Origin: Nevskia sp043781855
Lineage (GTDB): Bacteria; Pseudomonadota; Gammaproteobacteria; Nevskiales; Nevskiaceae
Assembly: GCA_043781855.1 (NCBI GenBank)
Contig: JAYWBB010000056.1
Span: 46,316 to 110,315 of the forward strand
Length of the DNA: 64,000 bases
Direction of reading: 5' to 3'
Notes under the pieces: model-generated
Databases searched by the model: none
Told to the model about the DNA's origin: nothing
The model's input: the letters and a program-made list of their open reading frames with translations, nothing else
Program-made: the position numbers and the translations under genes
Shown here: positions 16,306 to 29,676 of the stretch, piece by piece
Layout of the letters: every line of letters begins with the position of its first letter
Numbering within the stretch: the first letter of the stretch is position 1

Positions 16306-17709
16306 CTACTTCGGCGCGGTTGGCACCGGCACCGGCGGAATGTTCGCGGTCGAAGTCAGCAGCGTATCGATGCTCGCGAGATCCGCTTCGCTGAGACGTC
16401 CGGCCTGCTGCTTCAAGGTCAACACGCTGATCAGGTAGTCGTAACGCGACTGGTAATAGGTGCGCTGCGCGACATAAAGATTGCGCAGCGTGTTGAGCAC
16501 ATCGACCTCGGTGCGCGTGCCGACCTGCAGGCCGACCTGGCTCGACTCCAACGCGGTCTGGTTCGACTTCACCGACTGCTGGTTGGCGCGGACCGAAGCA
16601 ATGCCCGAAATCACACCCTGATAGGCGTCGCGCGTCTGGCGCTCGACCGCGCGCAGCGTGCCTTGCGTGTTGGCACGCGTCTGATCGGCTGTGGCGACCG
16701 CCTGCCGGACCTGCGAAGAGGTCAGGCCGCCGCTGTAGATCGGCACGTTGAGCACAAGGCCGACGGCGGCGCGCGCCGAGTCGCTGTTGAAGTTGCTGCT
16801 GTTGATGTTCTCGCCATAATTCGCTTGCAGGCCCAGCGTCGGGTAATGCCGGGCGCGGATCGCGCCAACTTCGCGGTCGGCGATCTCGCTGTTGAGCTGC
16901 GCGACCTGCACGTCATAGTTCTCCTTGCGCGAGGCGTCGAGCCATTGATCGGGCGTGGCCGGATCAGGCGTGGCGAGCGGGATGTTTTCCTGCAGCGCCT
17001 GCGCGGTGTCGGCGTAACGGCCGGTGATTTCCGCCAGCGCGCGTTGCGCATTCGACAGCGTGCGCTCGGAGCCGATCAGGGTCGACACGCTGGTGTCGTA
17101 GCTGGCCTGCGCTTCCTGCACGTCGGTGATTGCGGCCAGTCCGACCTCGAAGCGTTTCTTCGCCTGCAGCAGCTGACGCTCGTTGGCGGTCCGTTCGGCG
17201 GTGTTGGTGCGCACCGCGTCGGTGGTGCTCAGTACATTGAAGTAGGCCTGCGCCACGCGCAGGATCAGCGTCTGCTGCGCGCTGCGATACGTTGCCTCCG
17301 CGAGTGCGACCTGGACACTGGCTTCCTTCAGGCGCCGGAACGTCTCGAAGCTCCAGATGGTCTGCGTCAGCGTCACCTGATACTGGTCGACGGTGTTGTA
17401 GTAGGCGAAGGTGTTCGATGTGGTTACCGCCGCCGCCGGGTTGGTCGGGTCGGTGATGATGCGGGTGTTCGTGGTCGTGATCTCGTTGCGCTCGCGCGAG
17501 AGGTTGCCCTGCGCATTGAGCTGCGGCAGAAACGCCGACAACGCCTGCGGCCGCACCTCGATCGAGGCGTCGCGCTGGAACTTCGCGGCGCGCAGCGTCG
17601 TGTCCTGGTTCAGGGCTTCACGGTAACTGTCGAGCAGATCGTTGGCGCTGGCATAGCCGGGCAGGACGAAGGCACTGGCGATGAGAACGCGGAAGGCGGA
17701 GCGGAGCAT
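16306..17709 (-). CDS. tolC: TolC-family outer membrane efflux channel
   Basis: This 467-residue protein is a TolC-type outer-membrane factor for tripartite efflux or type I secretion. A signal peptide (MLRSAFRVLIASAFVLPGYA) is followed by the SYREALNQDTTLRAAKFQRD repeat and long helical segments. Typical OEP motifs include YQVTLTQTIWSFETFRRLKE and VLNVPIYSGG. The start at 17709 has AGGGA upstream; another 53 in-frame codons upstream lack homology. It lies 26 bp downstream of the rhodanese gene on the same strand, an order seen in other proteobacteria. Confidence 0.92.
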   Translation of the reverse strand: MLRSAFRVLIASAFVLPGYASANDLLDSYREALNQDTTLRAAKFQRDASIEVRPQALSAFLPQLNAQGNLSRERNEITTTNTRIITDPTNPAAAVTTSNTFAYYNTVDQYQVTLTQTIWSFETFRRLKEASVQVALAEATYRSAQQTLILRVAQAYFNVLSTTDAVRTNTAERTANERQLLQAKKRFEVGLAAITDVQEAQASYDTSVSTLIGSERTLSNAQRALAEITGRYADTAQALQENIPLATPDPATPDQWLDASRKENYDVQVAQLNSEIADREVGAIRARHYPTLGLQANYGENINSSNFNSDSARAAVGLVLNVPIYSGGLTSSQVRQAVATADQTRANTQGTLRAVERQTRDAYQGVISGIASVRANQQSVKSNQTALESSQVGLQVGTRTEVDVLNTLRNLYVAQRTYYQSRYDYLISVLTLKQQAGRLSEADLASIDTLLTSTANIPPVPVPTAPK

Positions 17710-17735
17710 GAAGCTTCCCTGTTGATGCAGCGTTG

Positions 17736-18050
17736 TCAGTAGCGGGGAATCTGCGGGTCGATCGTCTGCGACCAGGCGTCGATCCCCCCGATTAGATGCG
17801 CAACCCGGGCAAATCCGTTGCGTTCGAGCAGACGGCCGCCCATTTCGCTGCGTACCCCGTGATGGCATAAGACGGCGATGGCCGCTTCCGGGTTTAATTC
17901 GCCGATGCGCGCCGGCAACTCGTCCAGCGGAATGTTGATCGAGCCGGGCAGACTGGCGATCCCGATTTCCTCGGGCATGCGGACATCGAGCAGCACCGTG
18001 CCGCCGGCATCCAGCAGGGCTTTCAATTCATCGGGGGCCAAGTTGCGCAT
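17736..18050 (-). CDS. Rhodanese-like sulfurtransferase domain protein
   Basis: This is a 104-residue single-domain rhodanese. LLDVRMPEEIGIASLPGSIN leads to the active-site cysteine in VLCHHGVRSEMGGRLL, and it ends with LIGGIDAWSQTIDPQIPRY. It would carry a persulfide, but the acceptor is not evident. It is the upstream partner of tolC. Confidence 0.9.
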   Translation of the reverse strand: MRNLAPDELKALLDAGGTVLLDVRMPEEIGIASLPGSINIPLDELPARIGELNPEAAIAVLCHHGVRSEMGGRLLERNGFARVAHLIGGIDAWSQTIDPQIPRY

Positions 18051-18177
18051 GAGGGCTTCGACCAGCCGCCTCGCGGCGGGTTCTTTTACTGAATGTAACG
18101 AAGGGTAACATGCGAAAAAAGCCCGCCAGTGCTGACTTCAGGAGTTGAATTCTGGGCTGGATTCCTCAGACTTTGCC

Positions 18178-18457
18178 TCACTCGCAATGACTGCCTGGAT
18201 AGACCAGCCCGGCGAGCGCGCTGCGGCTGAACGCCGAGCTTGCGATAGACGCGGTAAAGATGATTGGCGACCGTGCTCGGAGCGATGCCGATGCGCCGAG
18301 CGGCCTGCTTGAAGCTCAGGCCATGGGCGATCGCGTGACGATTTCGCGCTCGCGTGCGGTCAGGCAGTCCAGCGGGCCAGCGGGCCAGATGAAGATAGAG
18401 CCGACCGATGAAACGGTCGACCGCATCGACACCATCGCTGGTCGCCGCATCGTCCAT
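18178..18457 (-). pseudogene. LuxR-type HTH domain, multiply frameshifted
   Basis: Across three frames the minus strand spells a LuxR helix-turn-helix domain: CLTAREREIVT, then HGLSFKQAARRIGIAPSTVA and NHLYRVYRKLGVQ, then RSALAGLVYPGSHCE and a TGA. Joining the pieces needs at least two single-base corrections, one of them a missing G. A third shift may lie near 18400. No receiver or sensor domain is present. Confidence 0.72.
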
Positions 18458-18545
18458 CGATTTTTACCATTGAAAGATTCCGTCGTCGACCACTGCATCG
18501 CAGTGCCGCTGGTCGCCGCATCGTCCATCGATTCTCACCATTGAA
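18437..18545. repeat. 38 bp direct repeat with 71 bp period
   Basis: A 38 bp unit beginning GCTGGTCGCCGCATCGTCC occurs at 18437-18474 and again at 18508-18545 with two mismatches. It creates a duplicated N-terminus (MDDAATS) for the broken luxR gene. It looks like a local tandem duplication. Confidence 0.75.
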
Positions 18546-18713
18546 CGGGCAGTTTTTTTACTGTCTCTGGCCCGATGAGCCGGGAGCATACCCTGACCCT
18601 CGGGCAGCGCCCAATGGGCAGGTTGCCATGCGATGGATCGCCGACTGCACGCGTCGCTGAGGCTCGCGATCGGCCAATCAAGGCGCGCCTCAGGAACGGC
18701 CCGCGCAGCCGCC

Positions 18714-19118
18714 TCATCCCTTGCGTCGATCCGGTCCGGTCCGCCGGTTCTGGGTCTCGCCGAAGCGGATCACGTCGCGCTCATCCGACAGCATGCGGCG
18801 CGGGCCCGCGCGGCGGTCGAGCACGCGGACGACTCGGCAACGGCAGATTGCCGGCCGGTCGCAACCATCGAGCGGCAGCGTCGGAGTCCGGTCTTCCGGA
18901 TACCAGACCTGCTCGATGATCCGCGCCTGCGCGCAGGCATCGTGCGCCGGCACGATCATCACGCCGAACTTGCGCGCGGCATCGACCTGCGCGTGATCGG
19001 GCAACGGTTCAAGGCCGGGCGTCTGCGCGCCCTCACGCGACGGCTGCTTCCGGCTCAGCGCGAAAGCCGCAATGCCGCCGAGGGCGATCAGCAGCAGCAC
19101 CGCAAGCGCACTCGCCAT
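18714..19118 (-). CDS. Membrane-anchored protein of unknown function
   Basis: This 134-residue protein has one N-terminal membrane segment (MASALAVLLLIALGGIAAFA) and a soluble remainder. That part includes ARKFGVMIVPAHDACAQAR, a cysteine pair in DRPAICRCRVVRVLD, and a basic tail ending RRTGPDRRKG. The start at 19118 is chosen because it places the membrane helix at the N-terminus; upstream codons are arginine-rich and unlikely. No family is recognised. Confidence 0.6.
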   Translation of the reverse strand: MASALAVLLLIALGGIAAFALSRKQPSREGAQTPGLEPLPDHAQVDAARKFGVMIVPAHDACAQARIIEQVWYPEDRTPTLPLDGCDRPAICRCRVVRVLDRRAGPRRMLSDERDVIRFGETQNRRTGPDRRKG

Positions 19119-19286
19119 CGATGTGTCCCCCCAATCGTTCGGCCGGCGGCAGAATCGTGTCGGCGATTTTCTTGCCGGACGTATTCGCGAACATGAGCCA
19201 GCGGCCATCGTAACGCCGCGCACTGGCGCTTCGCGAGACGGGACTACAGCCCACCCGCCGCAAATGCGACGGGTGGGCTGTGCCCG

Positions 19287-21290
<2,004 letters not shown>

Positions 21291-21413
21291 TTCGGCTTCT
21301 CCTCACATAAGCTTTCTGGTTCGGCGGAAGTATTCTGCCACCGGCACGGCCGGGTCGACTGCATTTCCGACCGCGCCGCGCTGGAGCAAACTTCGCGCCG
21401 GATCACGGCGCGC

Positions 21414-21447
21414 AAAAAAAGCCCCGGCGCAAGGCTGGGGGCTTTCG
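21414..21447 (-). terminator. Rho-independent terminator after the MHS transporter
   Basis: Read on the minus strand, AAAGCCCC and GGGGCTTT form a stem around a short GC-rich loop, followed by a run of seven T. It lies 17 bp past the transporter stop, between that gene and acs. Confidence 0.75.
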
Positions 21448-21463
21448 TCTTCTCGGCCCCGGC

Positions 21464-23143
21464 CTAACGATTGTCCGCGTGCAGGGAGGTGCCCTTGGTT
21501 TCCTTGAGGAACAGCGTGCCGATGACCAGCGTGATCAGCGCGACGATGATCGGATAGCGCAGGCCGTAGTAGATGTTGCCGTTCGAGGCGACGAGCGCGA
21601 ACGCGATCGTCGGCAGGAAGCCGCCAAACCAGCCATTGCCGATGTGGTACGGCAGCGACATCGAGCTATAGCGGATGCGGGTCGGGAAGATCTCGACCAG
21701 CCAGGCCGCGATCGGGCCGTAGACTATCGTCACGTAGAGCACCAGCACGAACAGCAGCAAGACGACCATCGGCTTGTTGATCGCGGCGGGGTCGGCCTTC
21801 GCCGGATAGCCTGCGGTCTTCAGCTGTTCGCCGATCCCCTTGCCGAACGTGCCGTTGGCGTCCTTGAACGCCTTGCCGTCGAGCGCGGTGCCGTCGAAGC
21901 TCGGCACGTCGATTGCGCCGATCTTGATGGTCGCTACCGTGCCGGCGGGTGCCGGGATGATCTGGTACGACACCGAGCTCTTCGCCAGTGCTGCCGTCGC
22001 CACGTCGCAGGACGAGCTGTAGTTCGGCTTGTTCGGATTCGCGAAGAACTCGAACTGGAAGTGGCAGGTCGCCGGGTCGGCAGTGACGGTGACCGGTGCG
22101 CTGGTCTGCGCCGCTTCCAGCGCCGGATTGCCGTAATGCGTGATGCCCTGGAAGATCGGGATATAGGTCACCGCCGCGATCAGGCAGCCGGCCATGATCA
22201 CCGGTTTGCGGCCGATGCGGTCGGACAGCCAGCCGAAGAAGATGAAGAACGGCGTACCGAGCGCAAGACCGACCGCCAACATGACGTTCGCGGTTGTCGC
22301 GTCGATCTTCAGCGTCTGGGTCAGGAAGAACAGCGCGTAGAACTGACCCGTATACCAGACCACGGCCTGGCCAGCGGTAGCGCCGAACAACGCGAGAATC
22401 ACGATCTTCAGGTTCTTCCACTCGCCGAAGGATTCAGTCAACGGCGCCTTCGAGGTCTTGCCCTCGTTCTTCATCTGCTGGAACAGCGGCGACTCGTTCA
22501 GCTGCAAGCGGATGTAGACCGAGATCGCGAGCAGCAGCGAGGACACGAGGAACGGAATGCGCCAGCCCCACTTCTCGAAATCCTCCGGCGTCATGCTCAG
22601 GCGGCAACCGAGAATCACCAGCAGCGAGAGGAACAGGCCCAGTGTGGCCGTGGTCTGGATCCACGCGGTGGAATAGCCGCGATTGTCGTCGCGCGAGTGC
22701 TCGGCGACGTAGGTCGCGGCACCACCGTACTCGCCGCCTAGCGCCAGGCCCTGCAACAGACGCAGGCCGATCAGCAGGATCGGCGCGGCAATGCCGATCG
22801 ACGCGAAGGACGGCAGCAGGCCGACCAGGAAAGTCGACAGACCCATGATCAGGATGGTGATCAGGAAGGTGTACTTGCGGCCCACCAGATCGCCGAGACG
22901 GCCGAACAGCAGTGCGCCGAACGGCCGGACCGCGAAGCCCGCGGCAAAGGCCAGCAGCGCGAAGATGAAGGCGCTCGTCGGATTGACGCCGGCGAAGAAC
23001 TGCTTCGCGATGATCGCGGCGAGTGAGCCGTAGAGGTAGAAGTCGTACCACTCGAAGACGGTGCCGAGCGAGGACGCGAAGATCACGCGCCTTACTTCGG
23101 ACCTCGACAGGGCAGGGGTTCCGCTTGCGGTCATTGTCGCCAT
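21464..23143 (-). CDS. MHS-family MFS transporter (metabolite:H+ symporter)
   Basis: This 559-residue MFS protein is of the MHS (ProP/ShiA/KgtP-like) type. It shows FASSLGTVFEWYDFYLYGSL, the loop 2-3 motif FGRLGDLVGRKYTF, and LRLLQGLALGGEYGGAATYV. About 100 residues are inserted between later helices (around residues 345-440, with paired cysteines), a variant seen in some MHS members. The neighbourhood with acs suggests a short-chain organic acid substrate (inference). It is divergent from the crbS-like gene. Confidence 0.88.
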   Translation of the reverse strand: MATMTASGTPALSRSEVRRVIFASSLGTVFEWYDFYLYGSLAAIIAKQFFAGVNPTSAFIFALLAFAAGFAVRPFGALLFGRLGDLVGRKYTFLITILIMGLSTFLVGLLPSFASIGIAAPILLIGLRLLQGLALGGEYGGAATYVAEHSRDDNRGYSTAWIQTTATLGLFLSLLVILGCRLSMTPEDFEKWGWRIPFLVSSLLLAISVYIRLQLNESPLFQQMKNEGKTSKAPLTESFGEWKNLKIVILALFGATAGQAVVWYTGQFYALFFLTQTLKIDATTANVMLAVGLALGTPFFIFFGWLSDRIGRKPVIMAGCLIAAVTYIPIFQGITHYGNPALEAAQTSAPVTVTADPATCHFQFEFFANPNKPNYSSSCDVATAALAKSSVSYQIIPAPAGTVATIKIGAIDVPSFDGTALDGKAFKDANGTFGKGIGEQLKTAGYPAKADPAAINKPMVVLLLFVLVLYVTIVYGPIAAWLVEIFPTRIRYSSMSLPYHIGNGWFGGFLPTIAFALVASNGNIYYGLRYPIIVALITLVIGTLFLKETKGTSLHADNR

Positions 23144-23351
23144 TTTTGTTCTCCTCCCGGAAATTTGTTATGAGGCCCGAACGAACCGCGATGCGGCTCG
23201 ACTGAACCACAGTCACTCTAGGCGACGCCTTCTGCATGGGGAACGCGACTTTAGTCGGAGTCCGCCCGCTTGGTCCAAGGACTTTGGTCTAAGCTTCCGG
23301 CCGCCGGCCGCGAGGAAAGCACGCGGCGCATCGATCGGGAGACGCGCGATA

Positions 23352-26300
23352 TTGCAGGGCTGGTCGCTGTTCCTGATCTCTGCGGCCTACGTCGCGCTGC
23401 TGTTCGCCGTGGCGTACTACGGCGATCGCCGCGCCGCCACGGAGGGCGCGCCGGCGCGCAAGCCCTGGACTTACAGCCCCGCTCTCGGTGTCTACGCCAC
23501 GTCCTGGACGTTTTATGGCGCTGTCGGTCGTGCCGCCAGCAGCGGCTGGGATTTCCTGCCGATCTATCTCGGGCCCATCCTTCTGTTCGCGTTCGGGGCC
23601 CGGCTGATCGGGCAGCTGATCCGCATCAGCAAGCGTCACAACATTACGTCGATAGCCGACTTCATCGGCGCCCGCTATGGCCGCCACCAGAAACTCGCGA
23701 TGCTGGTGACGCTGGTCGCGGTGGTCGGCATCGTGCCGTACATCGCGCTGCAATTGAAGGCCGTAGCCTTCGGCTTCGATGTGCTCGTGCGGTCGCGCGC
23801 CGATGCCGCCGCGCCATTGGCGGCGGCTGGCTTCTTCAGTGACGGCGCGCTGCTCATTGCGCTGCTGCTCGCGGCGTTCGCGATCCTGTTCGGCACGCGG
23901 CAGGTGGTGTCGAGCGAAAATCATCACGGCATGGTGCTGGCGATCGCATTCGAGTCGGTGGTCAAGCTGCTCGCTTTTATCGCCGTCGGGCTATACGTCT
24001 GCTACGGCATCTACGCTGGCGTCGGCGTCGGCGTCGGCGACGCCTACGCGCATGCCGCGAAGCTGCCGCAGATGAGCGCGCCGCTGGTGCGGGATGCCTG
24101 GCGCGCAGGCTTCGTCGCGCAGACCGCGCTCGCAGCGATCGCGGTCCTCTGCCTGCCGCGGCAGTTTCATGTCCTGGTCGTCGAGAACACGGCACGCAGC
24201 GATCTGCGCCGCGCACGCTGGGTGTTCCCGATCTATCTCATGCTGATCAGCGTGCTGGTGCTGCCGATCGCCGCCGCCGGTCTCAAACATCTGCCGCCGG
24301 GCAGCGTCGTCGATACCTTCATGTTGACCCTGCCGCTCGCGCACGGCCACGACGGGCTGTCGCTGGTCGCGTACCTCGGCGGTTTCTCGGCGGCGACCAG
24401 CATGGTCATCGTCGCGACCATCGCGCTGTCGACCATGCTCAGCAACGAAGTGCTGATGCCGGTGCTGATCGCCGCGAAACGCCTGCGGCTCGCCGATCGC
24501 GGCGATCTCAGCGGCCTGCTCAAGAACATTCGCCGCATCGCGATCGTCGCGATCGTCGCCGCCGCCTCTCTCTACTATCGCCTGTTCAACGGTCCCGGTT
24601 CGCTCTCGACGATCGGTCTCTTGTCGTTCGCGGCGGTCGCGCAGTTCGCACCGAGCGTAGTCGGCGGTCTGGTCTGGCGTGGCGGCTCCTACTACGGCGC
24701 GTTGTCCGGATTGACGGCCGGCTTTTCCATCTGGATCTACACCCTGCTGGTGCCGACGCTGCTGACCGCGATGGGCAGCGGTACGGAGTTTCTCGCGCAC
24801 GGTCCGCTCGCCATCGAATGGCTGCGGCCACAGGCCCTGCTGGGCTACGACGGCCTCGACGACATCACGCACAGCGCCGTCTGGAGTCTGGGCTTCAATC
24901 TCTTTTTCTACGTCTTCATGCCCTGGCTGATTCCGATGGGCCTCAGCGAGCGCGTCCAGGCCGGCCGCTTCATGGAAGACCCGCAGGCGCTGACGCCGGC
25001 CAGGCTGGCGCCGAACAAGATCGCAGCAACGGTCGGCGATCTGCTGGTGCTGCTCGAGCGCTTCTTCGGCGCCGAGCGCGCGCGTGCCGAACTCGAGGGT
25101 TACGCGGAGCGTCGTGGCTGGCCGGCCCTGAAGCCGGACGAGCGCGCCTCGCCGGAACTGGCGCGCTTCACCGAGCATCTGCTGTCCGGCGCGCTGGGTG
25201 CTTCGAGTGCGCGCCTGGTGCTGTCCTCGACGCTGCGCGGTGGCGACATGCAGCTCGAAGACGTGATCCGCCTGCTCGACGAAACGTCGCATGAGATCCA
25301 GTTCAATCGCGAGCTGCTGCGCGCCACGCTCGAACACCTGTCGCAGGGTGTTTCGGTGGTCGACAAGAACCTGTGTCTGGTCGCGTGGAATCGTCGCTAC
25401 AGCGAACTGCTCGATTACCCGGATGGCCTGGTCAGCGTCGGCCGGCCGATCGAGGAAATCTTTCGCTACAACGCCGACCGCGGCTTGTTCGGTGTCGGCG
25501 ACGGCGAGCAGCAGGTGGCGCGCCGTCTCGCACACATGCGCGCCGGTCACGTTCACACCCACGAGCGCGAGCTGCCGAACGGTATCGTGATCGAAGTGCG
25601 CGGCAACCCGATGCCGGGCGGCGGTTTCGTCACCAGCTATTCCGACGTCACCGCCTACCGGCGCGCGCAGCAGCAGCTCGAAAACAGCAACGAGACGCTC
25701 GAAACGCGCTTCGCCGAACGCACCGGCGCACTCGACGAAGCCAAGCTCGCCGCCGAGCGCGCAAACCTCGCCAAGACCCGCTTCCTGGCGTCGGCCTCGC
25801 ACGATCTCGTGCAGCCGCTGAACGCAGGCGCCTGTTCGTCGCCTCGATCGAGCGCACGGAGCTGCCCGACGTTACGGCACGCCTGGTCAATCAGGTCGAA
25901 AACTCGCTGACCGCCGCCGAAAGCCTGCTCGGCGCGCTGCTCGACATTTCGCGGCTCGACGCCGCCGCGCAGGAACTCAAGCGTGAGCACTTCCCGGTCG
26001 CCCGCGTGCTCGAACCGCTTACTGCGGAATTCACCGCACTCGCCTCCGCACGCGGGCTGGAGTTGCGCGTCGTACCGTCACGCGCGGTGATCCATACCGA
26101 TCCGGCGCTGCTGCGCCGCGTGGTCCAGAATTTCCTCTCGAACGCCGTGCGCTATACACGCGAAGGCCGCGTGCTGATCGGCGCGCGCCGCATGGGAAGC
26201 ACACTCTTGCGCATCGAAGTCTGGGACACCGGCCCCGGATCGCGCCAGCGCAGCAGCAGAAAATCTTCGAGGAATTCCGCCGGCTCCACCTCGACCACGG

Positions 26301-26899
26301 CGTCAACGAGCGCGGTCTGGGTCTTGGCCTCGCGATTGCCGAGCGCCTCTCGCGCCTGCTCGATCACCCGCTGTCACTGCATTCCTGGCCGGGCCACGGC
26401 AGCGTGTTCTCGATCACGGTACCGATCGGCGACGCCAACGCGGTCACCACCGCCAAAACCTTCGTGGCGCGACGCAGTGCCGATCGCATCAATGGCAGTC
26501 TCGTACTCTGTCTCGACAACGAACCGGCCGTGCTCGAAGGTCTGGCCGCGCTGCTCGGCAAATGGGGCTGCCGCGTCGTCACCGCGCGCGATCACCGCGA
26601 AGCCGAGCGCCATTGGCGCGAAAGTGGCGAGATCCCAGACCTTGCGCTGATCGACTTCCATCTCGATTCCGGACCCGAAGGCGCGACCACCGGCATCAAG
26701 CTGATGACCGATCTTCAGGTGCTCTGGGGCGTGGCCGTGCCCGGCATCGTGCTGACCGCCGACCACACGCAGGCCGCGCGCGCCACCGCCGCGCAGCACG
26801 GTTACGCGTTATTGCCCAAGGCCGGTCAAGCCGGCGGCGCTGCGGGCGCTGATGAGCCGGCAGCTCGGCGCACGCGGCGTCACGGCCGCGAGCGCCTGA
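23352..26899 (+). pseudogene. crbS: CrbS-like SSS-domain hybrid sensor histidine kinase, three frameshifts
   Basis: The first 830 or so codons from TTG 23352 (GGGAG upstream) are clean. They encode a sodium:solute symporter-type sensor domain with about a dozen helices (GWSLFLISAAYVALLFAVAY, TSIADFIGARYGRHQK, LCLPRQFHVLVVENT), a PAS-like domain and the phospho-acceptor H817 in FLASASHDLVQPLNA. One-base errors follow near 25830 (deletion), 26237 (deletion in the GPGIAPAQQQKIF region) and 26821 (extra G in LLPKPVKPAALR). They break the HATPase and receiver domains. Corrected, the protein would be about 1180 residues, like CrbS, the acetate-switch kinase that activates acs with CrbR. Confidence 0.85.
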
Positions 26900-26943
26900 G
26901 CGGCCGCGAAATAAGACGGTCCGAGTCGCGCGGAGCGGCGAAA

Positions 26944-27408
<465 letters not shown>

Positions 27409-27946
27409 CGTCCATCCTCAATCGAAATGTCGGGACGCCTGCCGCAGATACCGTAGAACCGGCTTACGTGCGTCCCTGTGATGGCCGAATACTAGCGTGC
27501 CGTGGCGGCAAATGGCGAATGAAACGGCAACTGCGGCGGCGGCCGAAAATTCCCTTCGGAATTTTTGGGAGTACCGTCGCGGCGTGTCTTCCGGGATCGC
27601 GACCGTGAAGCTCTTGTCGGCGGCATTGTCATCGGCCTAGTTTTGCGTGCCGCTGCTGGCGCAGCCGTTGCTGCTAGCAAGGCGGCGCTGACCGCGCCAT
27701 CGCTGCCGCGGATCCAGCTGGCGGCGATCGTTGCCGTTCCGCCGGCTTCGCCGATTGTGGTAGCGGTCGACCGTGAACTGGATCGAGGACAGCGTCGTGT
27801 CGATGATCGTCATCGGCGCGCAGTTACCCCAGCATCGCAAGTGGAAAAATATCTTTCGGCGACGCGTCAAGAAAATGCGCAAGGTTTGCGGATCGACCAG
27901 ATCCGGTGTCCCTGAGAAGTAGGCGCAAGCGGTCGCCAATCAAACC
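27409..27946. other. Gene-less stretch between exbD and the crbR remnant
   Basis: These 538 bp hold several short open frames on both strands (for example minus 27637-27939 and plus 27565-27915). None matches a protein family I know, and none has a convincing start. The composition is lower in GC near 27840-27900 than in the flanks. It may be decayed coding sequence connected with the adjacent truncations. The exbD promoter should lie at its left end. Confidence 0.4.
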
Positions 27947-28204
27947 TCAATCCTCATCCTCTCCACCACTCAACATCGGCACAATCGACCCCGCCTCCGC
28001 CCGCAACAAACGCTGCGCCAGCAACGCCGCCTGCGTGCGTCTATAGAGTCCGAGCTTGCGCAGGATTGCGGTCACATGCGCCTTGATCGTTGCCTCGGTG
28101 ACGTTGCGATCACCGCCAATCTGCTTGTTCAATCGGCCATCGGCCAGCGCCATCAGCACCCGGAACTGTTGCGGCGTAAGGCTGGCGATGCCCGGTTTCG
28201 CCGC
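27947..28204 (-). pseudogene. crbR: CrbR-like LuxR response regulator, C-terminal HTH only
   Basis: The minus strand encodes the LuxR HTH end of a response regulator: SLTPQQFRVLMALADGRLNK, then VTEATIKAHVTAILRKLGLY, to a stop at 27947. The receiver domain is missing: going upstream the sequence becomes the antisense of the porin gene at about 28195-28205. The HTH resembles the CrbR type that pairs with SSS-domain kinases, which fits the neighbouring crbS-like gene and acs. An open frame continues to 28399 but is only porin antisense. Confidence 0.75.
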
Positions 28205-29578
28205 GTCTGCGGCTGCCGCCGACGATACCGCTGCGGTGATCGAGAATCTGAAGCGCCGCATCAATGCGCTCGAAGAACAGTTGAAGACCCAGCCTGCCGC
28301 GCCGGCGGCCGTGGGCGTCACGCCAGCCCCGGCGACGGTGGCCACTGTGCCGGCGGCGCAGGCTGGTACGAACGCAAAGCCGGATGACTTCAAGGTCACC
28401 TGGGGCGGCTACGTCAAGCTTGATGTCATCGCCAGCCGATTCAGCGATGCTGGCGTGGTGCAAAGCACGGGCCGTGATTTCTACCTGCCGAATTCGATTC
28501 CGGTTGCCGCAGTCGAGAACGCGCGCACTTATACCGACTTCAGCGCGAAGGAAACGCGCCTGTTCCTGAAGGGCGACGGCAATGTGCTCGGGCACAAGAT
28601 CGGCGCCTATGTCGAATTCGACTTCATCAGCGGCCAGATCAGCCATCAGGCCGGTGTCGGTGCGGGCAACGAAGCGGTGACCAACGCCTATAACCCCGCC
28701 TTCCGCCGCGGCTTCATCACGTTCGACCGCTGGACGTTCGGCCAGGACTGGTCGACGTTGCAGAATCTGGTCGCGCTGCCGGATACGCTCGACTTCGTCG
28801 CCTGGCCGTCTGAAGGTACGGTGTTCAATCGTCAGCCGGTGATCCGCTATACGGTCGGCGGGCTCGCGGTTGCGCTCGAAAATCCGGAGACGACGGTTGC
28901 GGCGCGCGGCGGTGCGGCGTTTGTGAATACCGACGACAACACCGTGCCGGACCTCGTCGCGAAGTACACGCGAATACCGGCTTTGGCGATTACACATTAT
29001 CGGGTGTGGTGCGTCAGCTCACTGCGCGCAACACCTTCGCCGCAGAGGCGACCCCGACCACGCCGGCGGTGGCTGGCGTCAATGACACCGCGATCGGCTA
29101 CGGCCTCAGCTTCGCCGGCAAGATTCCGACCTTCGGCAAAGACGACATCCGTTTCACCGTCAGCGGCGGCGACGGCATTGGCCGCTATCTCGCGATCAAC
29201 ACCGTCGGCGATGCCGGTGTCGACGCCGGCGGCAAGCTGCATCCGGTCGAGATCATCAACGGCTTCATCGCCTATCGCCATCCGTGGAGCGAGCAGTGGC
29301 GCACCAACGTGCTGATGTCGGCGTACCACGCCAACACGGGCCAAGTCGGCCTCGGCACTGACTTTGGTGCCGGTGTGACGCGCAACGTCCGCAGCGCGGC
29401 GATCAACCTGCTGTACTCGCCGATTCCGAAGCTGACGCTGGGCGGCGAGTACCGTCACGCGCGCCGCGATACGGTCGGCAACCTGACGGGCGATCTGGAT
29501 CGCATCCAGTTTTCGGCGAAGTATTCGTTCCAGGGAAACTCTGGAAAAAGCCCTCTCCTTCGGGAGAGGGTTGGGTGA
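28202..29578 (+). pseudogene. DcaP-like porin, 5'-truncated and frameshifted
   Basis: The mature start of a DcaP-type outer-membrane porin is visible (ADDTAAVIENLKRRINALEE coiled coil). The barrel follows with WGGYVKLDVIASRFSD, GRDFYLPNSIPVA and FDRWTFGQDWSTLQNL. The signal peptide is lost at the junction with the crbR remnant. One missing base near 28973 shifts KYTR(N)TGFGDYTLSGVVRQL into another frame. The barrel then reaches a normal terminal strand, RIQFSAKYSF, but its stop codon is overwritten by repeat copy B, adding about 14 foreign residues. Confidence 0.82.
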
Positions 29579-29676
29579 GGGAGGTTCAAGCTCAGGCAAG
29601 TCCTTGACTGAAAGTCCCTCATCCCTGCCCTTCTCCCGGAGGGAGAAGGGTTTGAAGCATTTTTCCAGAGCGTCCC
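29533..29676. repeat. Paired-hairpin MITE-like repeat, copy B
   Basis: This 144 bp element begins GGGAAACTCTGGAAA and ends TTTCCAGAGCGTCCC, a near-perfect inverted pair. Hairpins lie at about 29550-29570 and 29628-29650. It is the inverted arrangement of copy A at 14010: the reverse complement of its middle matches copy A over about 57 bp. It starts immediately after the terminal Phe codon of the porin. Confidence 0.85.
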
